Positions 6,852-13,617 of a stretch of 15,179 nucleotides of DNA are shown here, piece by piece. Location of the stretch: positions 1-15,179 of the forward strand of contig JAEUSS010000329.1 in the NCBI GenBank assembly GCA_016788685.1. The letters run 5' to 3'. The position numbers and the translations under genes are program-made. The stretch is from Prolixibacteraceae bacterium. Lineage in GTDB: Bacteria; Bacteroidota; Bacteroidia; Bacteroidales; Prolixibacteraceae. The first letter of the stretch is position 1. The number at the start of each line of letters is the position of its first letter. The notes below the pieces were generated by a model. It was not told the origin of the DNA. It was given only the letters and a program-made list of their open reading frames with translations, and made no database searches.

Positions 6852-7976
6852 ATGAAAAAAATTTTAAAAATCGTAGGAGTTGTAATCCTTGTTGGGATAT
6901 TCGGAGGGACCATTTATTTCCTCTATACCAAATCTAAAAAAGTGCCTGAAGTGTTTGAAACTAAGAATCCGTTCATTTCCAATGTTGTTCGCAAAACGGT
7001 CGCTACCGGATCGGTTGTTCCACGTAAAGAAATCGACATTGTTCCGCAGGTTTCCGGTATTATTGACGAACTGTACATTGTTGCCGGCGATTTTGTAAAG
7101 AAAGATCAGGTGATTGCCAAAATCAAGATCATTCCTGATATGGTGAACCTTAACAATGCAGAAACCCGTCTGAACCGCGCCAAACTGGGATTTGATGATG
7201 CTAAAATCGATTACGAACGCCAGCAAAAACTGTATGATCAGAAAGTAATTTCGTACGAAGAATACAAAAAGGCCAAAGTCGGATACGATGAGGCCAAGGA
7301 AGAATTGTCGGCAGCCGAAAATAATATGGAATTAATTAAAAACGGTGTAACAAAAAGAGCAACAACAGCTACTAATACGCTGGTTCGTTCAACCGTTAAC
7401 GGAATGGTGCTCGATGTTCCGATTAAAGAAGGAAACTCAGTTATCCAATCGAACACGTTTAACAACGGAACAACCATTTGTACAGTGGCCGACATGCAGG
7501 ACATGATTTTCAAAGGCAAGGTTGACGAAACCGAAGTCGGGAAGATCAAGGAAGGTATGAATATCGAACTGGAAATCGGTGCAATCGAAAAAGATAAATT
7601 CGGTGCTATTCTCGAATACATCGCCCCGAAAGGGAAAGAAGAAAACGGGGCCATTCAGTTCGAAATCAAGGCAAACGTAGTTCTGAAAGAAAATCAGTTT
7701 ATTCGTGCCGGATACAGTGCCAATGCAAACATTGTTCTTGAAAAGAAAGACAGTGCCCTGGTTATTCCCGAGGGGCTGCTGAAGTTTGAAAAAGATTCTT
7801 CATTTGTTGAAGTGGAAACATCCACTCCGCAGGTATTCGAAAAACGAATGGTGAAAACCGGTATTTCTGACGGAATTAACATTGAAATTACCGAAGGACT
7901 GGCTAAAACCGACAAGGTGAAGGGCGAAAAAATTGATCCGAAAAAGGTGAAGGAAGAAGAAAAGAAAAAGGCATAA
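6852..7976 (+). CDS. MacA/HlyD-like periplasmic membrane-fusion protein
   Basis: This 374-residue adaptor links the permease pair to the outer-membrane channel. An uncleaved N-terminal TM anchor (about 5-25) is followed by the first half of the lipoyl domain (about 60-93, VPQVSGIIDELYIVAGD), an alpha-helical coiled-coil hairpin (about 95-165), the second lipoyl half (about 173-215, ending GTTICTVADM), a beta-barrel (about 216-300) and a membrane-proximal domain. It ends in a very Lys/Glu-rich tail (about 355-374), which is likely disordered. There is no lipoprotein Cys, so anchoring is by the TM helix as in MacA. Its position after the two permeases and before the TolC-like gene supports a complete tripartite pump. 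The assignment is firm to family level. Confidence 0.93.
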   Translation: MKKILKIVGVVILVGIFGGTIYFLYTKSKKVPEVFETKNPFISNVVRKTVATGSVVPRKEIDIVPQVSGIIDELYIVAGDFVKKDQVIAKIKIIPDMVNLNNAETRLNRAKLGFDDAKIDYERQQKLYDQKVISYEEYKKAKVGYDEAKEELSAAENNMELIKNGVTKRATTATNTLVRSTVNGMVLDVPIKEGNSVIQSNTFNNGTTICTVADMQDMIFKGKVDETEVGKIKEGMNIELEIGAIEKDKFGAILEYIAPKGKEENGAIQFEIKANVVLKENQFIRAGYSANANIVLEKKDSALVIPEGLLKFEKDSSFVEVETSTPQVFEKRMVKTGISDGINIEITEGLAKTDKVKGEKIDPKKVKEEEKKKA

Positions 7977-8040
7977 GGAGTATAGAATAATAGCCTTCAT
8001 TATCGATTGTAAGTGAACTTAATTTTAAAAAAATATACGA

Positions 8041-9369
8041 ATGAAACGAATATACAGCCTTATTGCCGCGGCCCTGTTGCTTGTTGTTTTTACAAGCGCC
8101 CAGGCTCAGGAAACATGGTCGTTGCAAAAATGTATCGATTATGCCCTCCAGAATAATATTCAGATTAAACAGCAGAAGCTGAATTCGGATTATTACACCA
8201 ATCAGCACCAGCAGGCCAAATACAACCGGCTGCCTAACCTGAATTCAACTATTCAGAATAATACGAGTTTTGGACGATCTCTGGGGCCTGACAATACTTA
8301 TCTGGATATCAATTCGAATTCAACCTACGGAAGCATCAGCACCAATGTTACCGTATGGAATGGCTTTACCCTGAACAATTCGGCAAAAGTGGCTGAGATG
8401 GATCTGCGTGCCAGTCTGGAAGAAATGCAAAAAGCCAAAGAGGACATGATGCTGAACATTGCAGCTTCTTACCTCGAAATTCTTTTCGCGGATGAACTGG
8501 TTCTGGTTGCCGAGGATCTGTTGAAAATCACGCAACTTCAGATTGAGCGTACCGGGAAACTGGTTGATGCCGGAAGCCTGGCAAAAGGAAATTTACTCGA
8601 AATGGAAGCCCAGTTTGCCCGCGAAGAACTCAATGTTGTGAACGCGCAGAACCGGCTTCAGTTAGCATATCTGGCGCTCTATCAACTTCTCGAGTTACCT
8701 TCAACGGAGAGTTTCAGAATTGAGAAACCCAATTTGCCTGAAATTGGGGCGAACATGACTCTACTTAATTCGATGGACGTGTTTAAAAATGCTGTCCAAT
8801 TAAGACCTGCAGTAAAAGGAGCGGAGTTTAAACTGGAAAGTGCCCGCAAGCAACTGCTTGTTGCAAAAGGCAATTTGTTGCCGTCGCTTTCATTCGGGGC
8901 TAATTATAACAACTTCTATCAGCATTTGTATAATTATCCTAACGTTGCGCTTAAAAATCAGTTTAAAGGCAATCAGCGTTATGGTTTCGGCGCCACACTC
9001 AGTATCCCGATTTTCAACCGTTTTCAGACACGGACAGGAGTTAGCAATGCACAGATTCAGCTCGAAAACTACGAATTTCAGTTGCAAAACACTAAGAACT
9101 TGCTCCGGAAGGATATTGAGCAAGCTTATACCAACGCCCTGGCAGCATTTAAAAGGTACATTGCCAATCAAAAGGCAGTTGTCTCATCGAAAGAGGCCTT
9201 CAGGTATACCGAAGAAAAATTCAATGTTGGAATGATCAACTCAGTTGAATATGATCAAAGCAAAAATAACCTGTCGAAAGCCCAGAGCGACTTGCTTCAG
9301 GCGAAATACGAATATATCTTCAGGACCAAAATTCTTGATTTCTACAATGGAATACCCATTGAGTTGTAG
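8041..9369 (+). CDS. TolC-family outer-membrane channel
   Basis: This 442-residue protein provides the outer-membrane exit duct of the export system. A signal peptide with cleavage near AQAQ (about residue 22) precedes WSLQKCIDYALQNN, the standard opening of the OEP domain, and the chain then shows two OEP repeats of long Gln/Asn/Leu-rich helices (about 25-210 and 240-430). The second repeat contains the YGFGATLSIPIFNRF strand and the typical EKFNVGMINSVEYDQSKNNL segment near the end. As usual for the family the trimer would form a 12-strand barrel and a periplasmic helical tunnel. It starts 64 bases after the membrane-fusion protein gene and is the last gene of the operon, with a terminator 48 bases after its stop. 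Confidence 0.95.
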   Translation: MKRIYSLIAAALLLVVFTSAQAQETWSLQKCIDYALQNNIQIKQQKLNSDYYTNQHQQAKYNRLPNLNSTIQNNTSFGRSLGPDNTYLDINSNSTYGSISTNVTVWNGFTLNNSAKVAEMDLRASLEEMQKAKEDMMLNIAASYLEILFADELVLVAEDLLKITQLQIERTGKLVDAGSLAKGNLLEMEAQFAREELNVVNAQNRLQLAYLALYQLLELPSTESFRIEKPNLPEIGANMTLLNSMDVFKNAVQLRPAVKGAEFKLESARKQLLVAKGNLLPSLSFGANYNNFYQHLYNYPNVALKNQFKGNQRYGFGATLSIPIFNRFQTRTGVSNAQIQLENYEFQLQNTKNLLRKDIEQAYTNALAAFKRYIANQKAVVSSKEAFRYTEEKFNVGMINSVEYDQSKNNLSKAQSDLLQAKYEYIFRTKILDFYNGIPIEL

Positions 9370-9416
9370 TAAGCTTTATTGAGCTGCAATTCATAACGCA
9401 AGTGATAATTGGTTTT

Positions 9417-9446
9417 ACCCGCCGGTGCAAACTGGCGGGTTTTTTT
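9417..9446 (+). terminator. Rho-independent terminator after the TolC-like gene
   Basis: ACCCGCCGGT (9417-9426) pairs with ACTGGCGGGT (9431-9440) over 10 bp with one G-T wobble around a GCAA tetraloop, and is followed by a run of T's to 9446. It closes the five-gene export operon. Confidence 0.95.
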
Positions 9447-9527
9447 GTTAGGAACGCATAACATTCAAATCTTTACAGAAATTCTCATTTTTTTTCTCTT
9501 TCAAGAAAATTCTAAACTCAATTAACT

Positions 9528-9535
9528 TACCTTTG
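9528..9535 (+). promoter_or_regulatory. Bacteroidota -7 promoter element for the corA-like gene
   Basis: TACCTTTG followed by CA is a perfect match to the TAnnTTTG consensus. It lies about 82 bases after the preceding terminator and 116 bases before the corA-like start. The -33 element is unclear (TTTC at 9499-9502 is further away than usual). The resulting mRNA leader of roughly 110 bases carries the short ORF and hairpin described separately. Confidence 0.7.
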
Positions 9536-9559
9536 CACCGAAATCATTATAAATCCAAA

Positions 9560-9607
9560 ATGGACGATTATCATTCGACACAGTTACTAAAGTTATTAAT
9601 CCGGTAA
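9560..9607 (+). CDS. Possible leader peptide upstream of corA-like gene
   Basis: A 15-codon ORF (MDDYHSTQLLKLLIR) begins about 17 bases after the expected transcription start and ends at the base of a hairpin that precedes the Shine-Dalgarno of the transporter gene. Its second half has four leucine codons (TTA, CTA, TTA, TTA). No strong ribosome binding site is visible, although the leader is A-rich before the ATG. Salmonella corA and mgtA are known to have regulatory leader peptides, which makes a similar role conceivable, but this ORF shows no resemblance I can recognise and could be fortuitous. Confidence 0.3.
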   Translation: MDDYHSTQLLKLLIR

Positions 9608-9636
9608 ACAGAGCCCGTCATAGTCTCTGTTTGTCG
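9602..9636 (+). promoter_or_regulatory. Hairpin in the corA-like mRNA leader
   Basis: AAACAGAG (9606-9613) pairs perfectly with CTCTGTTT (9625-9632), and the stem extends outward by four more pairs (two G-U, two G-C) to 9602 and 9636, giving about 12 bp around an 11-base loop. The stop codon of the possible leader peptide lies in the 5' base of the stem. The GGAG of the transporter (9643-9646) begins 7 bases after the stem. It has no T-run, so it is not a terminator. A role in translational control is inferred. Confidence 0.5.
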
Positions 9637-9651
9637 TAAAACGGAGAAACT

Positions 9652-10581
9652 ATGATTACTTATTGGGAAACCGGTACTTCCTTTACCCGTCTGAATGAAT
9701 TCCAGCCCAACTGCTGGATTAACTCGCAAGAACTCACCAACGAAGAAGTAGAAGTACTAATCAGCGAATACAACGTACCGCGTGATTTTATTATGGACGT
9801 TTTAGATACCGATGAACGTTCGCGTATAGAGATTGACGAGAACAATGTCCTGATTATTATGCGTGTTCCGCTCAACAATCAAAACAACGGCATTCCTTTC
9901 ATCACGGTACCATTGGGCATAATTATTTCGGGCAGCCAGATAATCACCATCTGCTCACGCCGGACAGAAATAATTCCTTCACTGATCAAAGCCGTCAACG
10001 AAAACAAAATTACCATCAGTAATCAGTTCGATTACGTATTGCGTATTTTCCTGATTTCGGCGGTGTGGTTTCTTCAGTTCCTGAAAGAAATCAATGTGCA
10101 AACCGCATTGATCGAGAAAGACTTAGAAAACGCTACCAAGAATAAAGAACTGCACCGCTTACTGCGCATGGAGAAATGCCTGGTATTCTTTATCACTTCG
10201 CTGAAATCAAACGAAATGGTACTGGCCAAGATGCGCAACAGCCGAAATATGCAAGGTATTGATCACGATGAAGACCTGATGGAAGATGTGATCATTGAAA
10301 CCAAACAGGCACTCGAAATGGCAAACGTGTACAGCGACATTCAGAGCGGAATGATGGATGCTTTTGCATCAGTGATCTCGAACAACCTGAACGTAATCAT
10401 GAAGCAGCTGACTTCGGTAACCATTCTCCTGATGATCCCGACACTGATTGCCAGTTTATTTGGGATGAACGTGCCCAACAGTTTCGAGAATTCGCCCTTT
10501 GCTTTTGGTTATGTCATCGCAATTTCGATTATTCTCTCGCTGGCCGGAATTTTACTGTTTAAATGGAAAAACTGGTTCTGA
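9652..10581 (+). CDS. corA: CorA-family divalent-cation (Mg2+/Co2+) transporter
   Basis: This 309-residue inner-membrane channel of the CorA family forms pentamers that let Mg2+ (and often Co2+ or Ni2+) enter the cytoplasm. The first ~245 residues are the cytoplasmic funnel domain, with a long Glu/Lys-rich helix region (about 140-250) leading into TM1 (about 252-271). The signature GMN selectivity motif is at 271-273 (FGMNVPN), followed by a short periplasmic loop, TM2 (about 284-303) and a basic C-terminal tail KWKNWF. GGAG (9643-9646) five bases before the ATG supports the start. It is transcribed alone, from the TACCTTTG promoter. Its stop codon directly abuts the stop of the convergent membrane-protein gene. 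The family is clear; the preferred ion in vivo is not shown by the sequence. Confidence 0.93.
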   Translation: MITYWETGTSFTRLNEFQPNCWINSQELTNEEVEVLISEYNVPRDFIMDVLDTDERSRIEIDENNVLIIMRVPLNNQNNGIPFITVPLGIIISGSQIITICSRRTEIIPSLIKAVNENKITISNQFDYVLRIFLISAVWFLQFLKEINVQTALIEKDLENATKNKELHRLLRMEKCLVFFITSLKSNEMVLAKMRNSRNMQGIDHDEDLMEDVIIETKQALEMANVYSDIQSGMMDAFASVISNNLNVIMKQLTSVTILLMIPTLIASLFGMNVPNSFENSPFAFGYVIAISIILSLAGILLFKWKNWF

Positions 10582-11565
10582 TTACGCAAATTGTAAATAG
10601 ATTACTCCGGCAGTTAACAGATACAGGAATACTTCTCCCCATATTTGTTTTTTCATAAAGAGCAGATGGTTGGAAATCAGGTAAGTTAACGGGATTGCCA
10701 GAATGACGATGATTTCTCTGGAAACAGCCGGATGAGCTACAATCAGCGTGGAGGAAATCAGGAAAATCCAGAAAAATGCCTTGAAATATTTTCGTGAACT
10801 GATCTTTTTTTCGTCATACTGAGCCAGAAGGAAGAAACTGCCGAGTAACGTCAGAAAAACCAGAAACCCGATGTATATCTGAATCGGCAGGTTGTTTCTG
10901 AGAAAGATCTGCTTAAAGGTCATGTTTGCCTCCAGTACGCGGACGAGCTCATCAGTTTGCCCCAGCATTAAATAGTAGGATAAAGCTGCCAGCCAGGGAA
11001 ATAAAAATCCGAGTGTGGTCAAAACGTACTCCCGCCAGTTTACCTTGGGTTTCAGAATAATAAGCCCGAACCACAGGAACGGAAAGAAAAAGACCAGGTT
11101 TGCATAGAAGAGTGAACCGATAGCCAGAAAAACTCCAGCTTCAAACGCGTTGGAATGTATATTTTCTTTGTCGTACGAACTAAAAATCCGGTCGGTTGCC
11201 ATAATCAGGAACAGTGCTGCCGGATAGACCGGGTGCATGGCATGGAGTTCGTGTATTCCGCTGGTAATCAGCAAGAATAAGCTCGATGGTAAAAAAGTCC
11301 GGACCCGGATAAATGCGTACTGAATATTTAGCTTCAAAATCAGAAAAGCCAGCAGGATAATGAAGATCAAAGCAACAATGTTGTTGGCCAGTAAATTTTC
11401 TCCGAGGAGATAATTAATTGGCTGATAGAGGATCATCATATTTTCGTCCGGGAAAAACGGGAATAGTGCCGGCTTCATGAGCGAGCTGCCCCATAAGGCC
11501 AGGGCAACTATGGGAATCATTAAAAAATGATAGGCTTGATTCGATTTTAATACTCTAAGTAACAT
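10582..11565 (-). CDS. DUF6427-type polytopic membrane protein
   Basis: This 327-residue protein is almost entirely hydrophobic, with roughly nine or ten predicted TM helices and only short loops, for example the Lys/Asp-rich loop SSYDKENIHS near residue 130. There is no cleavable signal or recognisable catalytic motif. It resembles the uncharacterised Bacteroidota family DUF6427, which I know as a frequent neighbour of purD and of DUF2723 genes. The gene is the last in this window's minus-strand block, about 100 bases after purD. In overall shape it recalls integral-membrane glycosyltransferase or O-antigen-type proteins without their motifs, so an envelope role is a guess from context. The start at 11565 gives a short cytoplasmic N-terminus (MLLRVLKSNQAY) before the first helix. 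It is convergent with the corA-like gene, with no base between the stops. Confidence 0.75.
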   Translation of the reverse strand: MLLRVLKSNQAYHFLMIPIVALALWGSSLMKPALFPFFPDENMMILYQPINYLLGENLLANNIVALIFIILLAFLILKLNIQYAFIRVRTFLPSSLFLLITSGIHELHAMHPVYPAALFLIMATDRIFSSYDKENIHSNAFEAGVFLAIGSLFYANLVFFFPFLWFGLIILKPKVNWREYVLTTLGFLFPWLAALSYYLMLGQTDELVRVLEANMTFKQIFLRNNLPIQIYIGFLVFLTLLGSFFLLAQYDEKKISSRKYFKAFFWIFLISSTLIVAHPAVSREIIVILAIPLTYLISNHLLFMKKQIWGEVFLYLLTAGVIYLQFA

Positions 11566-11664
11566 GTGTTGTATATTTCACTTTTGCCTTCTACACTTCA
11601 ATGCTGTTCGGAGCAACCCAGGTATACGGTTTCCGGGTAGCTTTTTCTCAACCTTGCTTCGGTT

Positions 11665-12942
11665 TTACAAGTCGAAACCCAGATCTTTGCGGTAATACAG
11701 CCCTTCAAAGCTGAGAGACTGAGCATTTTTATAGGAAAGATCCAGCGCTTCTTTCATCGTTTCACCGTATGAACTGATTGCCAGAACGCGTCCGCCGTCG
11801 GTGCATACATCCGGACCTTTTTGTACTGTTCCGGCGTGAAAAACGATGCTTGTTGTAATCTGAGCGAGGCCGCTTATCACTTTCCCTTTTTCATACGGTC
11901 CCGGATAACCTCCTGAAACGAGCATTACCGTTACCGCAGTCCGGGAGTCAATTTCAATATGTTTCTCTCCCAAAGTTCCTTCGGCTGCACCAAGCAGCAA
12001 GTCCACAAAATCTGATTTGACCCGCAGCATAACAGCTTCCGTTTCCGGGTCTCCCATTCTGACGTTGTATTCAATCACCATTGGTTCTCCGCTGCAACTA
12101 ATCAGGCCGAAAAAGATAAATCCGTTGTACGAAATCTGATCTTTCTTCAGGCCCTCAACAGTTGGCCGGATAATCCGGTCTTCCACTTTTTTCATGAAAG
12201 TTTCGTCAGCAAACGAAACGGGAGAAATGGCTCCCATGCCGCCTGTATTCAGCCCGGTATCTCCTTCGCCGATACGTTTGTAATCTTTGGCAACCGGAAG
12301 TATTTTGTAATCATTTCCGTCAGTAATGGCAAAAACCGAACACTCAATTCCGCTCAGAAATTCTTCGATGACCACTTTGCTGCTGGCTGATCCGAATTGT
12401 CCGCCGAGCATTTCCCGGAGCGATTCTTCTGCTTCCTGAAGGTCGTTAATGATTAAAACACCTTTCCCGGCAGCCAAACCGTCAGCTTTCAATACATAAG
12501 GGGCGTTCATGGTTTTCAGGAATGCCAGGCCCTCCTGAAGATTTCCGGCGGTAACAGCCAGGTACTTGGCCGTTGGAATCTGGTGGCGCATCATGAATTC
12601 CTTTGCAAAATCTTTACTTCCTTCGAGCTGGGCTCCAAGCCGGTAAGGGCCGACAAAACGGATGTTTTTTAATTGTTCGTCGGAGCTGAAGAAATCGTGC
12701 AGTCCTTCGCAAAGCGGAACTTCGGGCCCGACCAATACCAGATCGATCTGATTGTCGAGAACCACACGTTTTAACCCGGAAAAATCGGAGACGCCAACCG
12801 GAAGGTTGGTTCCTAAAAGCGCGGTACCGGCATTTCCAGGGGCGATAAACAGCTGGTTAAGCTTAGGTGATTGCTTGATTTTCCATGCCATAGCATGCTC
12901 TCTTCCTCCTGAACCAACAATTAAAATATTCATCATTTTCAT
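11665..12942 (-). CDS. purD: Phosphoribosylamine--glycine ligase (GAR synthetase)
   Basis: This enzyme catalyses the second step of de novo purine synthesis, joining glycine to 5-phosphoribosylamine with ATP to give GAR. The 425 residues cover the whole family length. The N-terminal domain opens with ILIVGSGGREHAMAW (6-20); the ATP-grasp domain holds VLKADGLAAGKGVLI (150-164), the glycine-rich NTGGMGAISPV (232-242) and the metal/ATP-site segment EYNVRMGDPETEAV (291-304), and the C-terminal domain is complete. The first Met gives MKMMNIL; the true start could be Met3 or Met4 (12933), as family members usually begin just before ILVIG. The gene is monofunctional, not fused to purM or purN. It lies 24 bases after the deacetylase gene, inside an envelope-related block, and no other purine gene is in view. 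Confidence 0.97.
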   Translation of the reverse strand: MKMMNILIVGSGGREHAMAWKIKQSPKLNQLFIAPGNAGTALLGTNLPVGVSDFSGLKRVVLDNQIDLVLVGPEVPLCEGLHDFFSSDEQLKNIRFVGPYRLGAQLEGSKDFAKEFMMRHQIPTAKYLAVTAGNLQEGLAFLKTMNAPYVLKADGLAAGKGVLIINDLQEAEESLREMLGGQFGSASSKVVIEEFLSGIECSVFAITDGNDYKILPVAKDYKRIGEGDTGLNTGGMGAISPVSFADETFMKKVEDRIIRPTVEGLKKDQISYNGFIFFGLISCSGEPMVIEYNVRMGDPETEAVMLRVKSDFVDLLLGAAEGTLGEKHIEIDSRTAVTVMLVSGGYPGPYEKGKVISGLAQITTSIVFHAGTVQKGPDVCTDGGRVLAISSYGETMKEALDLSYKNAQSLSFEGLYYRKDLGFDL

Positions 12943-12966
12943 TAAATTTTGACAGGCACGTGTTTC

Positions 12967-13617
12967 TTACTGCCTGTTGTTTATTCGTTTATTGTACGGT
13001 ATCGCGTTAAACCGGTATCCTTGTTCTTTCATCCAGCGAATGGCTTGAGGCAAGGTGGCCGTCAGATTATGCTGTGCCTTAATTGAATCGTGAAATGTGA
13101 TTACCGATCCCGGACGAACAAAATCGGTGACATTTCTTAAGACCTTTTCCGGAGTAATGCGGGCATCGTAATCGCACGATATTAAATCCCACATAATTAT
13201 TCTGAAATGATCTTTCAGGTAGTGGTACTGTGATCTTTTTAGCCAGCCGTGAGGTGGCCTGAAAAGGTCAGAGTGGATATAATCTGCGGCTTTTTCGATG
13301 TTACGGAAATACGCCTGATCATCTTTTTTTAATCCCTGCCAGTGGTTGAAGGTGTGATTTCCCACCGAGTGCCCGTCATCCAGAATTTGTTGATAGACCT
13401 CGGGATACTTCATCACGTTTTCGCCCACGCAGAAAAAAGTTGCCCGAATGTCTTCTTCCCGGAGCAAATCGAGCACCCAAGGCGTTACTTCAGGAATTGG
13501 TCCGTCATCGAACGTCAGATAAACAACCGGATCGCTTTCGTCAAATCGCCAGACTGCTGCTTTAAAAAGGGCAGTAAAAAAGTCGGGCAGACGAACCCTG
13601 GGGTCAAAATGCTTCAT
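12967..13617 (-). CDS. Polysaccharide deacetylase (NodB-homology, CE4) protein
   Basis: This 216-residue hydrolase of the carbohydrate-esterase 4 type removes N- or O-acetyl groups from glycans such as peptidoglycan or chitin-like polymers. All five NodB motifs are present: TFDDGP (35-40, catalytic base Asp37 and metal ligand Asp38), HSVGNHTFNH (83-92, metal ligands His88 and His92), RPPHG (120-124), the W143-D144 segment and ITFHDS (173-178, His176). There is no signal peptide or TM helix in the chosen reading frame, so either it acts in the cytoplasm or its export is not by the usual route; an N-terminal extension is ruled out by the upstream gene. Its ATG overlaps the stop of the DUF2723 gene (TAATG), implying translational coupling. 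The substrate is not evident. The active site appears intact. Confidence 0.93.
   Translation of the reverse strand: MKHFDPRVRLPDFFTALFKAAVWRFDESDPVVYLTFDDGPIPEVTPWVLDLLREEDIRATFFCVGENVMKYPEVYQQILDDGHSVGNHTFNHWQGLKKDDQAYFRNIEKAADYIHSDLFRPPHGWLKRSQYHYLKDHFRIIMWDLISCDYDARITPEKVLRNVTDFVRPGSVITFHDSIKAQHNLTATLPQAIRWMKEQGYRFNAIPYNKRINNRQ

Noticed and set aside
3522..9369. Naming the pump MacAB-TolC as a macrolide exporter
   Set aside because: Family similarity does not define the substrate, and the ATPase and permease are separate proteins with two permeases, unlike MacB.
9536..9651. Mg2+ riboswitch (M-box or similar) before the corA-like gene
   Set aside because: The leader is only about 110 bases and shows a single simple hairpin, too short and simple for an M-box; no conserved riboswitch core is recognised.
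11566..11664. Terminator or regulatory hairpin between purD and the DUF6427 gene
   Set aside because: Only a six-pair stem (ACCCGG/CCTGGGT type) without a T-run on the transcribed strand is found; I see nothing else convincing in this gap.
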